From Pseudomonas fluorescens (GTDB lineage: Bacteria; Pseudomonadota; Gammaproteobacteria; Pseudomonadales; Pseudomonadaceae), in contig NZ_CABVIR010000001.1 of assembly GCF_902498065.1 (NCBI RefSeq), positions 1,488,001 to 1,552,000 on the forward strand: a stretch of 64,000 bases of DNA. The letters are read 5' to 3'. The notes beneath the pieces were generated by a model, which had not been told where the DNA came from, did no database searches, and was given only the letters and a program-made list of their open reading frames with translations. The translations under genes and the position numbers were made by a program. This document shows, in pieces, positions 47,782-57,950 of this stretch; the first letter of the stretch is position 1, and the number at the start of each line of letters is the position of its first letter.

Positions 47782-48447
47782 ATGAGCCCGACCACTGTTG
47801 ACCTGTTTGCCGACGCCGAGCCCGAGCAGCAACCTCGGCGCGAGCAGATCGGCGAACAATCCTGCGTGCTGAGAGGCTTTGCCCTACCCTGGCTGGATCA
47901 ACTGCTGCCGGAACTGGAAGCCGTTCTGACCGCCGCACCGCTTCGGCAAATGGTCACACCCGGCGGCTTTACCATGTCGGCCGCCATGAGCAGTTGCGGC
48001 ACCTGGGGCTGGACCACCGACCGCAGCGGTTATCGCTACACGCGCAATGATCCGCAAACCGACGCTCCCTGGCCGGTAATGCCCGCGGTGTTTTTTGCGC
48101 TTGCACAAGCGGCAGCGCGCGAAGCCGGTTTTGCTGATTTCGTACCCGATTCCTGCCTGATCAACCGCTATGTCCCCGGCGCCAAAATGTCATTGCATCA
48201 AGACAAGGATGAAGCGGACTACACAGCGCCGATCGTTTCGGTATCCCTGGGCTTACCGGCGATGTTCCTGTTCGGCGGGTTTGAACGCAGCGATAAAAGC
48301 CAGCGAGTGCCACTGTTGCATGGCGATATCGTGGTCTGGGGCGGCGTTGACCGCTTGCGTTATCACGGTGTCTTGCCGATCAAGGAAGGTCAGCACCGGC
48401 GAATGGGCGAGCAACGGATCAACTTCACTTTCCGTACCGCTGAATGA
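47782..48447 (+). CDS. alkB: AlkB alkylated-DNA dioxygenase
   Basis: A 221-aa 2-oxoglutarate/Fe(II) enzyme that removes 1-methyladenine and 3-methylcytosine lesions from DNA and RNA by oxidation. Features: the LFADAEPE start found in AlkB, the MSAAMSSCGTWGW lid, HQDKDE for iron (H and D), the distal His in RLRYHGVLPI, and the Arg pair in RINFTFR. An alternative ATG at 47767 overlaps the end of the previous gene by 11 bases; 47782 was chosen because the product then starts like known AlkB. Coupled to the oxygenase gene before it and followed by ada. Confidence 0.94.
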   Translation: MSPTTVDLFADAEPEQQPRREQIGEQSCVLRGFALPWLDQLLPELEAVLTAAPLRQMVTPGGFTMSAAMSSCGTWGWTTDRSGYRYTRNDPQTDAPWPVMPAVFFALAQAAAREAGFADFVPDSCLINRYVPGAKMSLHQDKDEADYTAPIVSVSLGLPAMFLFGGFERSDKSQRVPLLHGDIVVWGGVDRLRYHGVLPIKEGQHRRMGEQRINFTFRTAE

Positions 48448-48454
48448 ATCCTCG

Positions 48455-48479
48455 AATTTGACCGCAAGCACCGGAGTGT
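48455..48479 (+). promoter_or_regulatory. Ada-box-like operator upstream of ada
   Basis: AATT-TGACC-GCAAG (48455-48468) with the same downstream block as the site at 46987, starting 8 bases after the alkB stop and ending 55 bases before the ada start. A weak -10 (TAAGCT) sits at the same distance as in the first site. Confidence 0.7.
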
Positions 48480-48533
48480 GACGACTCCGCCGCCTGATTA
48501 AGCTGAATCAAACAGGTCAACGGACAAGAAGCC

Positions 48534-49598
48534 ATGACACGCCAAACGACAAAAATCGCCACCGAAAACGATCCGCGCTGGGTCGCCGTCGTCGCGCGCG
48601 ATCCTCGCGCAGACGGGCAGTTTGTGTATGCAGTGAAGACCACTGGCATCTATTGCAACCCCAGCAGTCTGGCGCGCTTGCCCAATCCGCAGAATGTCGA
48701 ATTCTTCGATACGGCCGAGCAAGCCCGGGCGGCCGGTTACCGCCCGAGCAAACGCGCGGCGAAGGATCAAAGTGACGTCGCCGCCCAACATGCCGCAACG
48801 GTGGCTGCCGCATGCCGTCAGATCGAGTCCGCAGAACATCTGCCGGCACTGAGTGAACTGGCCGGCGCCGCGGGATTGAGCAGCTTCCACTTTCACCGCG
48901 TGTTTAAAGCCGTTACCGGGTTGACGCCCAAGGGCTACGCCACGGCCCACCGCTCACGCAAAGTCCGCCAACGCCTGACCGATGGAGGCTCGGTGACCGA
49001 TGCCCTGTATGACGCCGGTTTCAATTCCAACAGCCGATTTTATGAGGCAGCGGATCAGTTGCTGGGGATGAAACCCGGCGACTACCGTGCCGAAGGCCAG
49101 AACAACGACATTTGGTTTGCCGTCGGCGAGTGTTCCCTGGGGGCGATTCTGGTGGCGCAAAGCGCACGCGGGGTGTGCGCGATCCTGCTGGGCGATGATC
49201 CGCACCAATTGGTGTGCGACCTGCAGGACAAATTTCGGCGGGCCAATCTGATCGGTGCCGATCACGGGTTCGAGCAGTTGATCGCCCAGGTTGTCGGGTT
49301 TATCGAAGCGCCGGCGATCGGCCTGGACTTGCCGCTGGATGTACGCGGCACAGCGTTTCAGGAGCGCGTCTGGCAAGCCCTGAGGGAAATTCCTGTGGGC
49401 AGCACCGCCAGTTACGCCGATATCGCACAACGCATCGGCTCACCGAAAGCGGTACGCGCCGTGGCCCAGGCCTGCGGCGCGAACAGTCTGGCGGTGGCGA
49501 TCCCGTGCCACCGCGTGGTGCGCAGTGACGGCAACTTGTCCGGGTATCGTTGGGGGGTGGAGCGCAAGCGGCAGTTGTTGGAGCGTGAAGGCCTCTAG
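48534..49598 (+). CDS. ada: Ada: regulator and O6-methylguanine-DNA methyltransferase, with a degenerate N-terminal zinc site
   Basis: A 354-aa three-part protein: N-Ada sensor (1-75), AraC-type HTH (about 85-185, SSFHFHRVFKAVTGLTPKGYATAHR) and methyltransferase (about 190-354). The methyltransferase has its active IPCHRVV cysteine and the GTAFQERVWQAL helix, so O6-methylguanine repair should work. In E. coli, Cys38 accepts methyl from phosphotriesters and binds zinc with Cys42, Cys69 and Cys72. Here the first is kept (GIYCNPSS), but the second is Ser, and GYRPSKRA replaces the usual GFRPCKRC, so the other two are Ser and Ala. Zinc binding and triester repair are therefore doubtful. It lies 86 bases after alkB; the order is the reverse of the E. 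coli ada-alkB operon. Confidence 0.93.
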   Translation: MTRQTTKIATENDPRWVAVVARDPRADGQFVYAVKTTGIYCNPSSLARLPNPQNVEFFDTAEQARAAGYRPSKRAAKDQSDVAAQHAATVAAACRQIESAEHLPALSELAGAAGLSSFHFHRVFKAVTGLTPKGYATAHRSRKVRQRLTDGGSVTDALYDAGFNSNSRFYEAADQLLGMKPGDYRAEGQNNDIWFAVGECSLGAILVAQSARGVCAILLGDDPHQLVCDLQDKFRRANLIGADHGFEQLIAQVVGFIEAPAIGLDLPLDVRGTAFQERVWQALREIPVGSTASYADIAQRIGSPKAVRAVAQACGANSLAVAIPCHRVVRSDGNLSGYRWGVERKRQLLEREGL

Positions 49599-49614
49599 AT
49601 CCAAAGATCGCAGC

Positions 49615-49653
49615 CTGCGCCAGCGCCTGCGGACTGTGCAGGCGCTGGCGCAG
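49615..49653. terminator. Strong hairpin between ada and the convergent reductase gene
   Basis: A perfect 16-base GC-rich stem (CTGCGCCAGCGCCTGC and its inverse) with a 7-base loop, extended by flanking CGCAG/CTGCG, followed by ATTTTCG on the + strand. It lies between convergent genes, so a bidirectional terminator or a Pseudomonas intergenic repeat are both possible. Confidence 0.7.
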
Positions 49654-49670
49654 TGCTGCGATTTTCGCTG

Positions 49671-50654
49671 TTAGCGATTTACATCCACCACCACACGGCC
49701 ACGTAACTGACCGGCGAGCAATCGCGGTGCAGCTTCGATCGCCTCACTCAAACCGATTTCATGGCTGATCAGCGGCAGCAAGGCAAAGTCCAGATCCTTG
49801 GCCAGACGGTTCCAGGCCAATACCCGCTTGGCTTTGGGTTGGGTCACGCTGTTGATTCCGGCCAGGGTCACACCACGCAAAATAAACGGAGCGACAGAGG
49901 CCGGAAAGTCCATGCCCTGTGCCAGGCCACATGCCGCGACAGTGCCGTTGGCTTTCGTGCCGGCACAGGCGTTGGCCAGCGTGTGACTGCCGACCGAGTC
50001 GATCACGGCCGCCCAACGCTCCTTGGCCAGCGGTTTTCCCGGCTCGGACAACGTCGCGCGATCGATGATGTCGCTGGCACCCAATTGTTTAAGGTAGTCG
50101 TGTTCGGAGGTGCGGCCAGTGGACGCGACCACCCGGTAGCCGAGCTTGCTCAACAGCGCGATGGCGAAACTGCCTACACCGCCGTTGGCGCCTGTGACCA
50201 ATACGTCACCCTGCTCAGGCGTCACACCGTTATGTTCCAACGCAAGGATGCTCAGCATCGCCGTATAACCGGCCGTGCCGATCGCCATTGCCTGGGCGGC
50301 GGTGAACTCCCGAGGCAGCGGAATCAGCCAATCGCCATTCAGGCGCGCCTTCTGTGCCAACCCGCCCCAATGCCCTTCGCCTACGCCCCAGCCATTGAGT
50401 ACGACTTGATCACCGACCTTGTAGTCCGGATGCCCACTGACTTCGACAGTCCCCGCCAGATCAATGCCCGGCACCATGGGGAATTTTCGCACCACCGGGC
50501 TGCTGCCAGTAATTGCCAGACCGTCCTTGAAGTTCAGCGTGCTGTACGCCACACGCACGGTCACATCGCCCTCGGGCAGTTGATCGTCATTGATCTCTTG
50601 CAGTGTGGCCCGGTAACCGCTGTCGTCTTTGTCGATCAAAATGCCTTGGAACAT
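49671..50654 (-). CDS. AcuI/YhdH-type quinone oxidoreductase (acrylyl-CoA reductase-like)
   Basis: A 327-aa zinc-free medium-chain dehydrogenase. The start MFQGILIDKDDSGYRATLQEI and STLNFKDGLAITG are typical of the AcuI/YhdH group, which reduces acrylyl-CoA to propionyl-CoA with NADPH. The Rossmann motif VTGANGGVGSFAIALLSKLGY is at about residue 150. There is no catalytic-zinc cysteine set. Monocistronic. Confidence 0.92.
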   Translation of the reverse strand: MFQGILIDKDDSGYRATLQEINDDQLPEGDVTVRVAYSTLNFKDGLAITGSSPVVRKFPMVPGIDLAGTVEVSGHPDYKVGDQVVLNGWGVGEGHWGGLAQKARLNGDWLIPLPREFTAAQAMAIGTAGYTAMLSILALEHNGVTPEQGDVLVTGANGGVGSFAIALLSKLGYRVVASTGRTSEHDYLKQLGASDIIDRATLSEPGKPLAKERWAAVIDSVGSHTLANACAGTKANGTVAACGLAQGMDFPASVAPFILRGVTLAGINSVTQPKAKRVLAWNRLAKDLDFALLPLISHEIGLSEAIEAAPRLLAGQLRGRVVVDVNR

Positions 50655-50903
50655 TGCTATCTCCTACTAAATCACTGGGTTGTGGTGCAGTTGAAATAAC
50701 ACACGGCAACATTTTGCCCTACTCGACCTTAAGCCAATACTGCATCGCAGGCACCCACGAGCCCGACCTGGCCGCAGGCGCTGAGCAGCGGCGCTATAAA
50801 ACTGACGATCTACCCGCTACAACTCGTTGGTCTCGGGCCGCTTTGCTGATACAAATCCTGTTCTACCGTCCTGCCCTGTTTTTGATGCCGGAGAACCTTT
50901 GAA

Positions 50904-52872
<1,969 letters not shown>

Positions 52873-53553
52873 ATGACGCTGACGAGTGCCGATTTTTCCG
52901 CCATCTGGCTGACCCTGAAACTCGCGTCCCTGACGACGGTTATCCTGCTGGTGATTGGCACCCCTATTGCGTTATGGCTCTCGCGCACCCAATCCTGGCT
53001 GCGGGGCCCGGTCGGGGCGATTGTCGCCCTGCCCCTGGTGCTGCCGCCGACAGTGATTGGTTTTTATCTGTTGCTGGCGCTCGGCCCTAACGGCTTTGTC
53101 GGCCACTTCACTCAATCGCTCGGGCTCGGCACCCTGACGTTCAGTTTTGCCGGGTTGGTGATCGGCTCGGTGCTCTACTCGATGCCGTTCGTGGTGCAGC
53201 CGCTGCAAAACGCTTTTTCTGCCATTGGTACCCGCCCGCTGGAAGTGGCGGCGACCTTGCGCGCCAATCCCTGGGACACTTTTTTCAGCGTGATTCTGCC
53301 GCTGGCCCGACCGGGATTCATTACCGCCGCGATTCTCGGCTTTGCCCACACCGTCGGCGAGTTTGGCGTGGTCCTGATGATCGGCGGCAACATCCCCGAC
53401 AAGACCCGCGTGGTCTCGGTGCAGATCTACGATCACGTCGAAGCCATGGAATACGCCCAGGCCCACTGGCTGGCCGGGGCGATGCTGGTGTTCTCGTTTG
53501 CCGTGTTGCTGGCGCTTTACTCCAGCCGCAAAACCAAAGCGGGCTGGAGCTGA
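52873..53553 (+). CDS. modB: Molybdate ABC transporter, permease
   Basis: A 226-aa inner-membrane permease with five predicted helices. The EAA-type loop that docks the ATPase is [13 protein letters not shown]...[14 protein letters not shown] (about residues 115-150). Starts directly after the modA stop, so it is translationally linked. Length is normal. Confidence 0.95.
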   Translation: MTLTSADFSAIWLTLKLASLTTVILLVIGTPIALWLSRTQSWLRGPVGAIVALPLVLPPTVIGFYLLLALGPNGFVGHFTQSLGLGTLTFSFAGLVIGSVLYSMPFVVQPLQNAFSAIGTRPLEVAATLRANPWDTFFSVILPLARPGFITAAILGFAHTVGEFGVVLMIGGNIPDKTRVVSVQIYDHVEAMEYAQAHWLAGAMLVFSFAVLLALYSSRKTKAGWS

Positions 53554-53556
53554 TCG

Positions 53557-54636
53557 ATGATTCGAACGCGCCTGAAGCTGAAATACTCGGGGTTCGCCCT
53601 GGATGTGGACCTGCAACTGCCCGGCCGTGGCGTCACTGCGCTTTACGGTCATTCCGGCTCGGGCAAAACCACGTGCTTGCGCTGCATCGCGGGACTGGAA
53701 CGGGCCGAACAAGGATTTATCCAGGTCAACGATGAAGTCTGGCAGGACAGCGACAAGAAGCTTTTCGTCGCGCCGCACAAACGCGCGATCGGTTATGTCT
53801 TCCAGGAAGCCAGTCTGTTTACGCACTTGTCGGTGCTGGCGAATCTGCAGTTCGGCCTCAAACGGATCCCCAGACACCAACGCCGGGTCGACATGGATCA
53901 CGCGACGGAACTCTTGGGTATCGGTCATCTGCTGGACCGCCACCCACAGCACCTGTCGGGTGGCGAGCGACAGCGTGTCGGCATCGCCCGCGCCCTGCTT
54001 ACCAGTCCGAAACTGTTGCTGATGGACGAACCGCTGGCGGCGCTGGATTCGCAACGCAAAAGCGAAATCCTGCCCTACCTGCAAAGGTTGCACGATGAAC
54101 TGGACATCCCGGTGCTGTACGTCAGCCATTCCCAGGATGAAGTGGCGCGGCTGGCCGACCACATCGTCCTGCTCAGCAACGGCAAAGCCCTGGCCAGCGG
54201 GCCTATTGGTGAAACGCTGGCTCGGCTCGATTTGCCTTTGGCATTGGGCGATGACGCCGGCGTGGTGATCGAAGGCCACGTCAGTGCTTACGACGCCGAC
54301 TATCAGTTGCTGACCTTGCAACTGCCCGGCACCGCTCTGAACATCCGTGTGGCGCACACGCCGTTGGATGCCGGCCAGGCGCTGCGTTGCAAGGTTCAGG
54401 CACGCGATGTCAGCCTGAGCCTGCACAGCGTCGAACAAAGCAGCATCCTCAACCGCCTGCCGGTGACCGTGATCAGTGAAATGGGCGCGGACAACGCCGC
54501 CCATGTGCTGATCCGTCTCGACGCGGCCGGCACGCCGCTGCTGGCGCGGATCACCCGCTATTCCCGGGACCAGCTGCAAGTGCATCCCGGCCAGCCGCTC
54601 TGGGCGCAAATCAAAGCGGTGGCGGTGCTGGCGTAA
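53557..54636 (+). CDS. modC: Molybdate ABC transporter, ATP-binding protein
   Basis: A 359-aa ATPase. Walker [10 protein letters not shown] (about residues 31-39), signature [15 protein letters not shown], Walker [13 protein letters not shown] and H-loop VSHSQDE. The C-terminal ~125 residues form the Mop (molybdate-binding) domain with [15 protein letters not shown]. Starts 3 bases after the modB stop; last gene of the operon. The long antisense frame on the other strand here is a shadow. Confidence 0.96.
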   Translation: MIRTRLKLKYSGFALDVDLQLPGRGVTALYGHSGSGKTTCLRCIAGLERAEQGFIQVNDEVWQDSDKKLFVAPHKRAIGYVFQEASLFTHLSVLANLQFGLKRIPRHQRRVDMDHATELLGIGHLLDRHPQHLSGGERQRVGIARALLTSPKLLLMDEPLAALDSQRKSEILPYLQRLHDELDIPVLYVSHSQDEVARLADHIVLLSNGKALASGPIGETLARLDLPLALGDDAGVVIEGHVSAYDADYQLLTLQLPGTALNIRVAHTPLDAGQALRCKVQARDVSLSLHSVEQSSILNRLPVTVISEMGADNAAHVLIRLDAAGTPLLARITRYSRDQLQVHPGQPLWAQIKAVAVLA

Positions 54637-54711
54637 ATCCGCTGGCACCACTGCATCGGCGCGCGGTCAATGGCTGTAACGGCCCCTGATTCGTCGCCAA
54701 GGACTACCGCC

Positions 54712-55752
54712 ATGCCCGATTCCGCGCTGACTGATGTGCTGCCACCGGACCTGCATTATGTCGATGACAACCAGCCCGGCATCGCCCGCAAGAAACTGCG
54801 CGGCAAGTTCTGCTACTTCGACCCGGACGGACAGCGCATCACCGACCCGGGGGAGATCAAACGCATCAACGCCCTCGCCGTGCCCCCCGCCTACACTGGC
54901 GTGTGGATCTGTGCCGACCCGCGCGGGCACCTGCAAGCCACTGGCCGTGATGCCCGGGGTCGCAAGCAATACCGTTATCACCCGCGCTGGCGCGAAGTGC
55001 GCGATGCCGACAAATACTCGCGCCTGCGGGATTTCGGGCTCGCCCTGCCGAAACTGCGCAAACAGCTTGAAACGCTGTTGGCGGCGCCGGGCTTCAGCCG
55101 CGACAAAGTCATGGCCACGGTCATTACCTTGCTCGATGCGACGCTGATTCGGGTCGGAAACACGCAGTACGCCCGGGACAACCGCTCGTATGGGCTGACC
55201 ACCCTGCGCAGCCGTCACGTCGAGATCAACGGCAGTGCAATCCGGTTCCAGTTCCGTGGCAAGAGCGGTGTCGAACACCAGATCACCGTGAAAGACCGGC
55301 GCCTTGCACGAATCATCAAGCGCTGCCAGGAAATTCCCGGGCAAAATCTGTTTCAGTATCTGGATGAAAACGGTGAGCGGCACACCGTCAGTTCCTCCGA
55401 CGTCAACGCATACCTGCAAACCCTCACCGGCGCTGACTTCACTGCCAAGGATTACCGCACGTGGGCGGGTAGTGCGCTGGCATTGTCGGTGCTGCGCGGT
55501 TTGCAGTGGGAGCCCGAATCGGACGCCAAGCGGCATGTGGTGGAGATGGTCAAGAGCGTCGCCAGGCAACTCGGCAACACCCCGGCGGTTTGTCGCAAAT
55601 GCTACATCCACCCGGCGGTGCTCGAGGGTTTCCTGCTGGGGGCATTGGCCCAGTTACCGCGCCCCAGAACACGCAAAGGCCTGAGGGCCGAGGAAGTCAG
55701 TCTGGCGATGTATCTGGAGAAGATGATAGAGGCGACTCAACCGACGAACTGA
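54712..55752 (+). CDS. DNA topoisomerase IB (poxvirus type)
   Basis: A 346-aa enzyme that relaxes supercoils through a 3'-phosphotyrosine. N-terminal topo C-like part (GIARKKLRGKFCYFDPDGQRI, VPPAYTGVWIC), then the catalytic domain with Arg in LIRVGNTQYA, Lys in FRGKSGVEH, DYRTWAGS, and the nucleophile Tyr in CRKCYIHPAVLEG. ATG 54712 has AAGGAC upstream and is preferred over 54670. All active-site positions are present, so it should be functional. Bacterial copies are of unclear physiological role. Confidence 0.94.
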   Translation: MPDSALTDVLPPDLHYVDDNQPGIARKKLRGKFCYFDPDGQRITDPGEIKRINALAVPPAYTGVWICADPRGHLQATGRDARGRKQYRYHPRWREVRDADKYSRLRDFGLALPKLRKQLETLLAAPGFSRDKVMATVITLLDATLIRVGNTQYARDNRSYGLTTLRSRHVEINGSAIRFQFRGKSGVEHQITVKDRRLARIIKRCQEIPGQNLFQYLDENGERHTVSSSDVNAYLQTLTGADFTAKDYRTWAGSALALSVLRGLQWEPESDAKRHVVEMVKSVARQLGNTPAVCRKCYIHPAVLEGFLLGALAQLPRPRTRKGLRAEEVSLAMYLEKMIEATQPTN

Positions 55753-55824
55753 CCTCTGCATTTTTTGCGTGATTACAAATGGCTTCTATAGTTGTTGTGA
55801 CAAGAATTAGCTTCGAGTGACGCC

Positions 55825-56046
55825 ATGGAAGACATTTTCGTTGTGAAGCGTTGCAACAGGATCATCGTTCATGGCCGCAGAGCCGGGGAAGTCGATCATC
55901 AACCACCTGACGCTGCCATCTGGTATCGCATCGCCGATACCCGGACCCACGGCTTCATCGGTGACGGTTACGATCTTGAGGAAGACGCCCGACGCGTGTG
56001 TCATCAGCTCAATGCCAGATCGCAAATGACGGCCCGACAAGGCTAA
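55825..56046 (+). CDS. Small conserved protein, 73 aa
   Basis: MEDIFVVKRCNRIIVHGRRAGEV...IWYRIADTRTHGFIGDGYDLEEDARRVCHQLNAR: a beta-rich start and a helical end. Not recognised. ATG 55825 is the first possible start. A terminator-like hairpin (56098-56122) follows. Confidence 0.7.
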   Translation: MEDIFVVKRCNRIIVHGRRAGEVDHQPPDAAIWYRIADTRTHGFIGDGYDLEEDARRVCHQLNARSQMTARQG

Positions 56047-56097
56047 AGTCCGGGTCTATACTGAAAATGGCTGAGGGAACAGCGCACCCATCGGCAG

Positions 56098-56122
56098 AAA
56101 GCTCGCTTCTTGCGGGCTTTTT
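56098..56122 (+). terminator. Terminator-like hairpin
   Basis: AAGCTCGC-TTCTT-GCGGGCTT (with G-T pairs) followed by T5, between the 73-aa and 76-aa genes. Confidence 0.7.
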
Positions 56123-56160
56123 GCTGCCATTGCCAGGTTTCTTGAACGGAGGTGTTTGCC

Positions 56161-56391
56161 ATGTCCGAAAAAGAGTCCATCACCACCCTGCTGACCCTGC
56201 TTGACTCGCGCCAGGCTCGCTTGGCCGCGGCGTGCAAGGAAATCGCCGACTGGGTCGATCATCAAGGCGGGCATCCGACCGCCCTGAGGATTCGTGATCG
56301 TCTGAACGACATCGAGAAAGACGCGCCACTGATTCGTAATACGCTGTCGTCGCTCAAACCTGTCGAGCCGCCCCTACCGCGGTTCAGATGA
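56161..56391 (+). CDS. Small helical protein, 76 aa
   Basis: MSEKESITTLLTLLDSRQARLAAACKEIADWVDHQGG... is almost wholly helical, with a Pro-rich end. GGAGG lies 9 bases before ATG 56161. Not recognised; it has neither membrane segment nor signal. The 306-base gap after it holds two terminators (56503-56527; 56598-56625) and no gene. Confidence 0.72.
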   Translation: MSEKESITTLLTLLDSRQARLAAACKEIADWVDHQGGHPTALRIRDRLNDIEKDAPLIRNTLSSLKPVEPPLPRFR

Positions 56392-56502
56392 TTCAATCTG
56401 GACTTCGGACACGCGCGCGCCACCTGCTTCAGGACGCATGAACGGCGACGATGATCGTCACCGGGTGCGTCCTTGCCTGATCACCTGCTGCTGAATCCCA
56501 CA

Positions 56503-56527
56503 CCCGGCCCGTACCGGGATTTTTTTT
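56503..56527 (+). terminator. Rho-independent terminator
   Basis: CCCGG-CCCGTA-CCGGG followed by a run of eight T, downstream of the 76-aa gene. Confidence 0.85.
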
Positions 56528-56597
56528 GCCCGACCATTTCACACTGCCTTCACATCTCACCGCCTACAGTGGCCCTACTCCTTTTGAAACACCCCTT

Positions 56598-56625
56598 GGC
56601 CCGCCCGCATGCGGGCCTTATTTTT
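56598..56625 (+). terminator. Second terminator-like hairpin
   Basis: GGCCCGC-CCGCAT-GCGGGCC followed by TTATTTTT, 70 bases after the first terminator and 73 bases before the next gene. Confidence 0.75.
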
Positions 56626-56697
56626 GCCTTTTTTCGGTTAACGAACGTCATCACTCGCGGGGGGTCTAACAATCACACGTCACGAAGGAGGCGTCTG

Positions 56698-56982
56698 ATG
56701 GTTACTCACTTCAAAGTTGCCGGGCATCTGGCCTGCGGTCACAAGGGCAGCAAACTCACCTCAACCACTGAACTGACCCGGGTGAAATGCAGAAGCTGCC
56801 GAAACACCGATGCATTCAAGGATGCACGCAAAGACCAACGCAACGCGGCACGCCGTGCCGCACGCAAAGCCAAAGTCACTCACACGGCCAATGACTGGCG
56901 CGCAGCATGGGTCGAGCGGCTTACCGCCATGGCCGGGCTGCAACGGTTGCCCCGAGGCTTTACCGGACAACCATTCGTTTAG
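56698..56982 (+). CDS. Small basic protein with a possible zinc ribbon, 94 aa
   Basis: Starts MVTHFKVAGHLACGHKGSKLT with a strong AAGGAGG site before ATG 56698. Cysteines in LACGH and KCRSC, about 20 residues apart, could bind zinc. A basic, Ala/Arg-rich helix follows (RKDQRNAARRAARKAKV), suggesting nucleic-acid contact (inference). A longer frame starting at 56473 runs through the two terminators and is rejected. Confidence 0.78.
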   Translation: MVTHFKVAGHLACGHKGSKLTSTTELTRVKCRSCRNTDAFKDARKDQRNAARRAARKAKVTHTANDWRAAWVERLTAMAGLQRLPRGFTGQPFV

Positions 56983-57077
56983 GCAGGTTCGGCGGCTGAA
57001 GCGCGTTCACTCGGCCCAGCCGCTGGCCCCATGATTTAAGCAACGGATTACGTCAGTGTGCATCAGGCAGAACTGAT

Positions 57078-57473
57078 CTAATGCGCACTGAACTTGTTGT
57101 TCGTGGTCTTTTTAGACTCATCGATGAGCCAGATTGAAACACCATCACTGCGTACGGTATTGCACTCCTTTCCATATTCCTTATACGTCACGCAGATCAC
57201 ATCTCCGGCAATCGTCCAACTGCCTTTTGCTTCAGGGTAATCCGCGATCTTGATGGCTGCAGCCCCGCCAGGGCTCAGGGTTTCCCAGAAAGAATCACCC
57301 TTTTCGGTGCGGCTTTGAAGTTTGCGGCCTATCAAAACCTGCTGTATCTCATCGCCGCTAAGCTGTTTCGCACTTGTTGGCGCAGGCGAATGGGCATCAT
57401 TGGGAGTGTGAGTACTTGAAGAACATCCTGCTAAAAACAACGCTACAGAGAGGACCGTCATTAGCCTGATCAT
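57078..57473 (-). CDS. Putative lipoprotein, 131 aa
   Basis: Lipobox FLAGCSSS at residues about 14-21 after a short signal (MIRLMTVLSVA). A Ser/Thr/Pro/His-rich linker leads to a beta-rich domain with two cysteines (VICVTYK, KECNTV) and SGDEIQQVLIGRKL; the latter, with the SWTIAGDVICVTY core, resembles small DUF995-like exported proteins, uncertain. ATG 57473 is chosen because the signal begins there; GGTGAAG lies upstream. Confidence 0.82.
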   Translation of the reverse strand: MIRLMTVLSVALFLAGCSSSTHTPNDAHSPAPTSAKQLSGDEIQQVLIGRKLQSRTEKGDSFWETLSPGGAAAIKIADYPEAKGSWTIAGDVICVTYKEYGKECNTVRSDGVSIWLIDESKKTTNNKFSAH

Positions 57474-57675
57474 AACTTCACCTATTATTTTTTTATAAGG
57501 CAAACAGAACCTTAAGATTAGATAGGCAGAAAACGCCGAAAAGACTATTTGACGATAAGTTCAATCGCACCGTATGCATTTCGTTTTTGGCGGTAAACGC
57601 TTTCCTCAGCTATGTTTTCTATCGCATCGAGGCGGCGCCGACGATGTGGGCAGGCGACTGATCAAGGAGGAACAC

Positions 57676-57861
57676 ATGACACCCATTCGTGAGGCGGAAA
57701 AAACCTACCGCACCTGGTCCAGCCCGATCTTGCTGGAGCTGAAGGAAAGAGAACATCAGCTAGACCCGGCAGCTCGTGAGGCATTGCAGAATATTTTGGT
57801 GGAGAGAAGGCTGGTTGATAGCGGCAACCCTGACGGCGCCGATCGACGCAAGGCGGATTGA
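57676..57861 (+). CDS. Small protein, 61 aa
   Basis: MTPIREAEKTYRTWSSPILLELKEREHQLDPAAREALQNIL...: helical, acidic to basic along its length, with a strong AAGGAGG site before ATG 57676. Not recognised. The 89 bases to the convergent gene show nothing. Confidence 0.7.
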   Translation: MTPIREAEKTYRTWSSPILLELKEREHQLDPAAREALQNILVERRLVDSGNPDGADRRKAD

Positions 57862-57950
57862 ACTCAGGATCATTTCCACCCGCTATCAGCCTCCTGAAGA
57901 TAAACGCCAGTGCGGTGAATATGCCGCATCAAAGCCACTATGGGACGGAT

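Noticed and set aside
52972..54651. 559-aa frame on the minus strand across modB and modC
   Set aside because: It is antisense to two clearly conserved ABC transporter genes; its residue make-up (R, Q, H, G rich) is typical of a shadow in GC-rich DNA.
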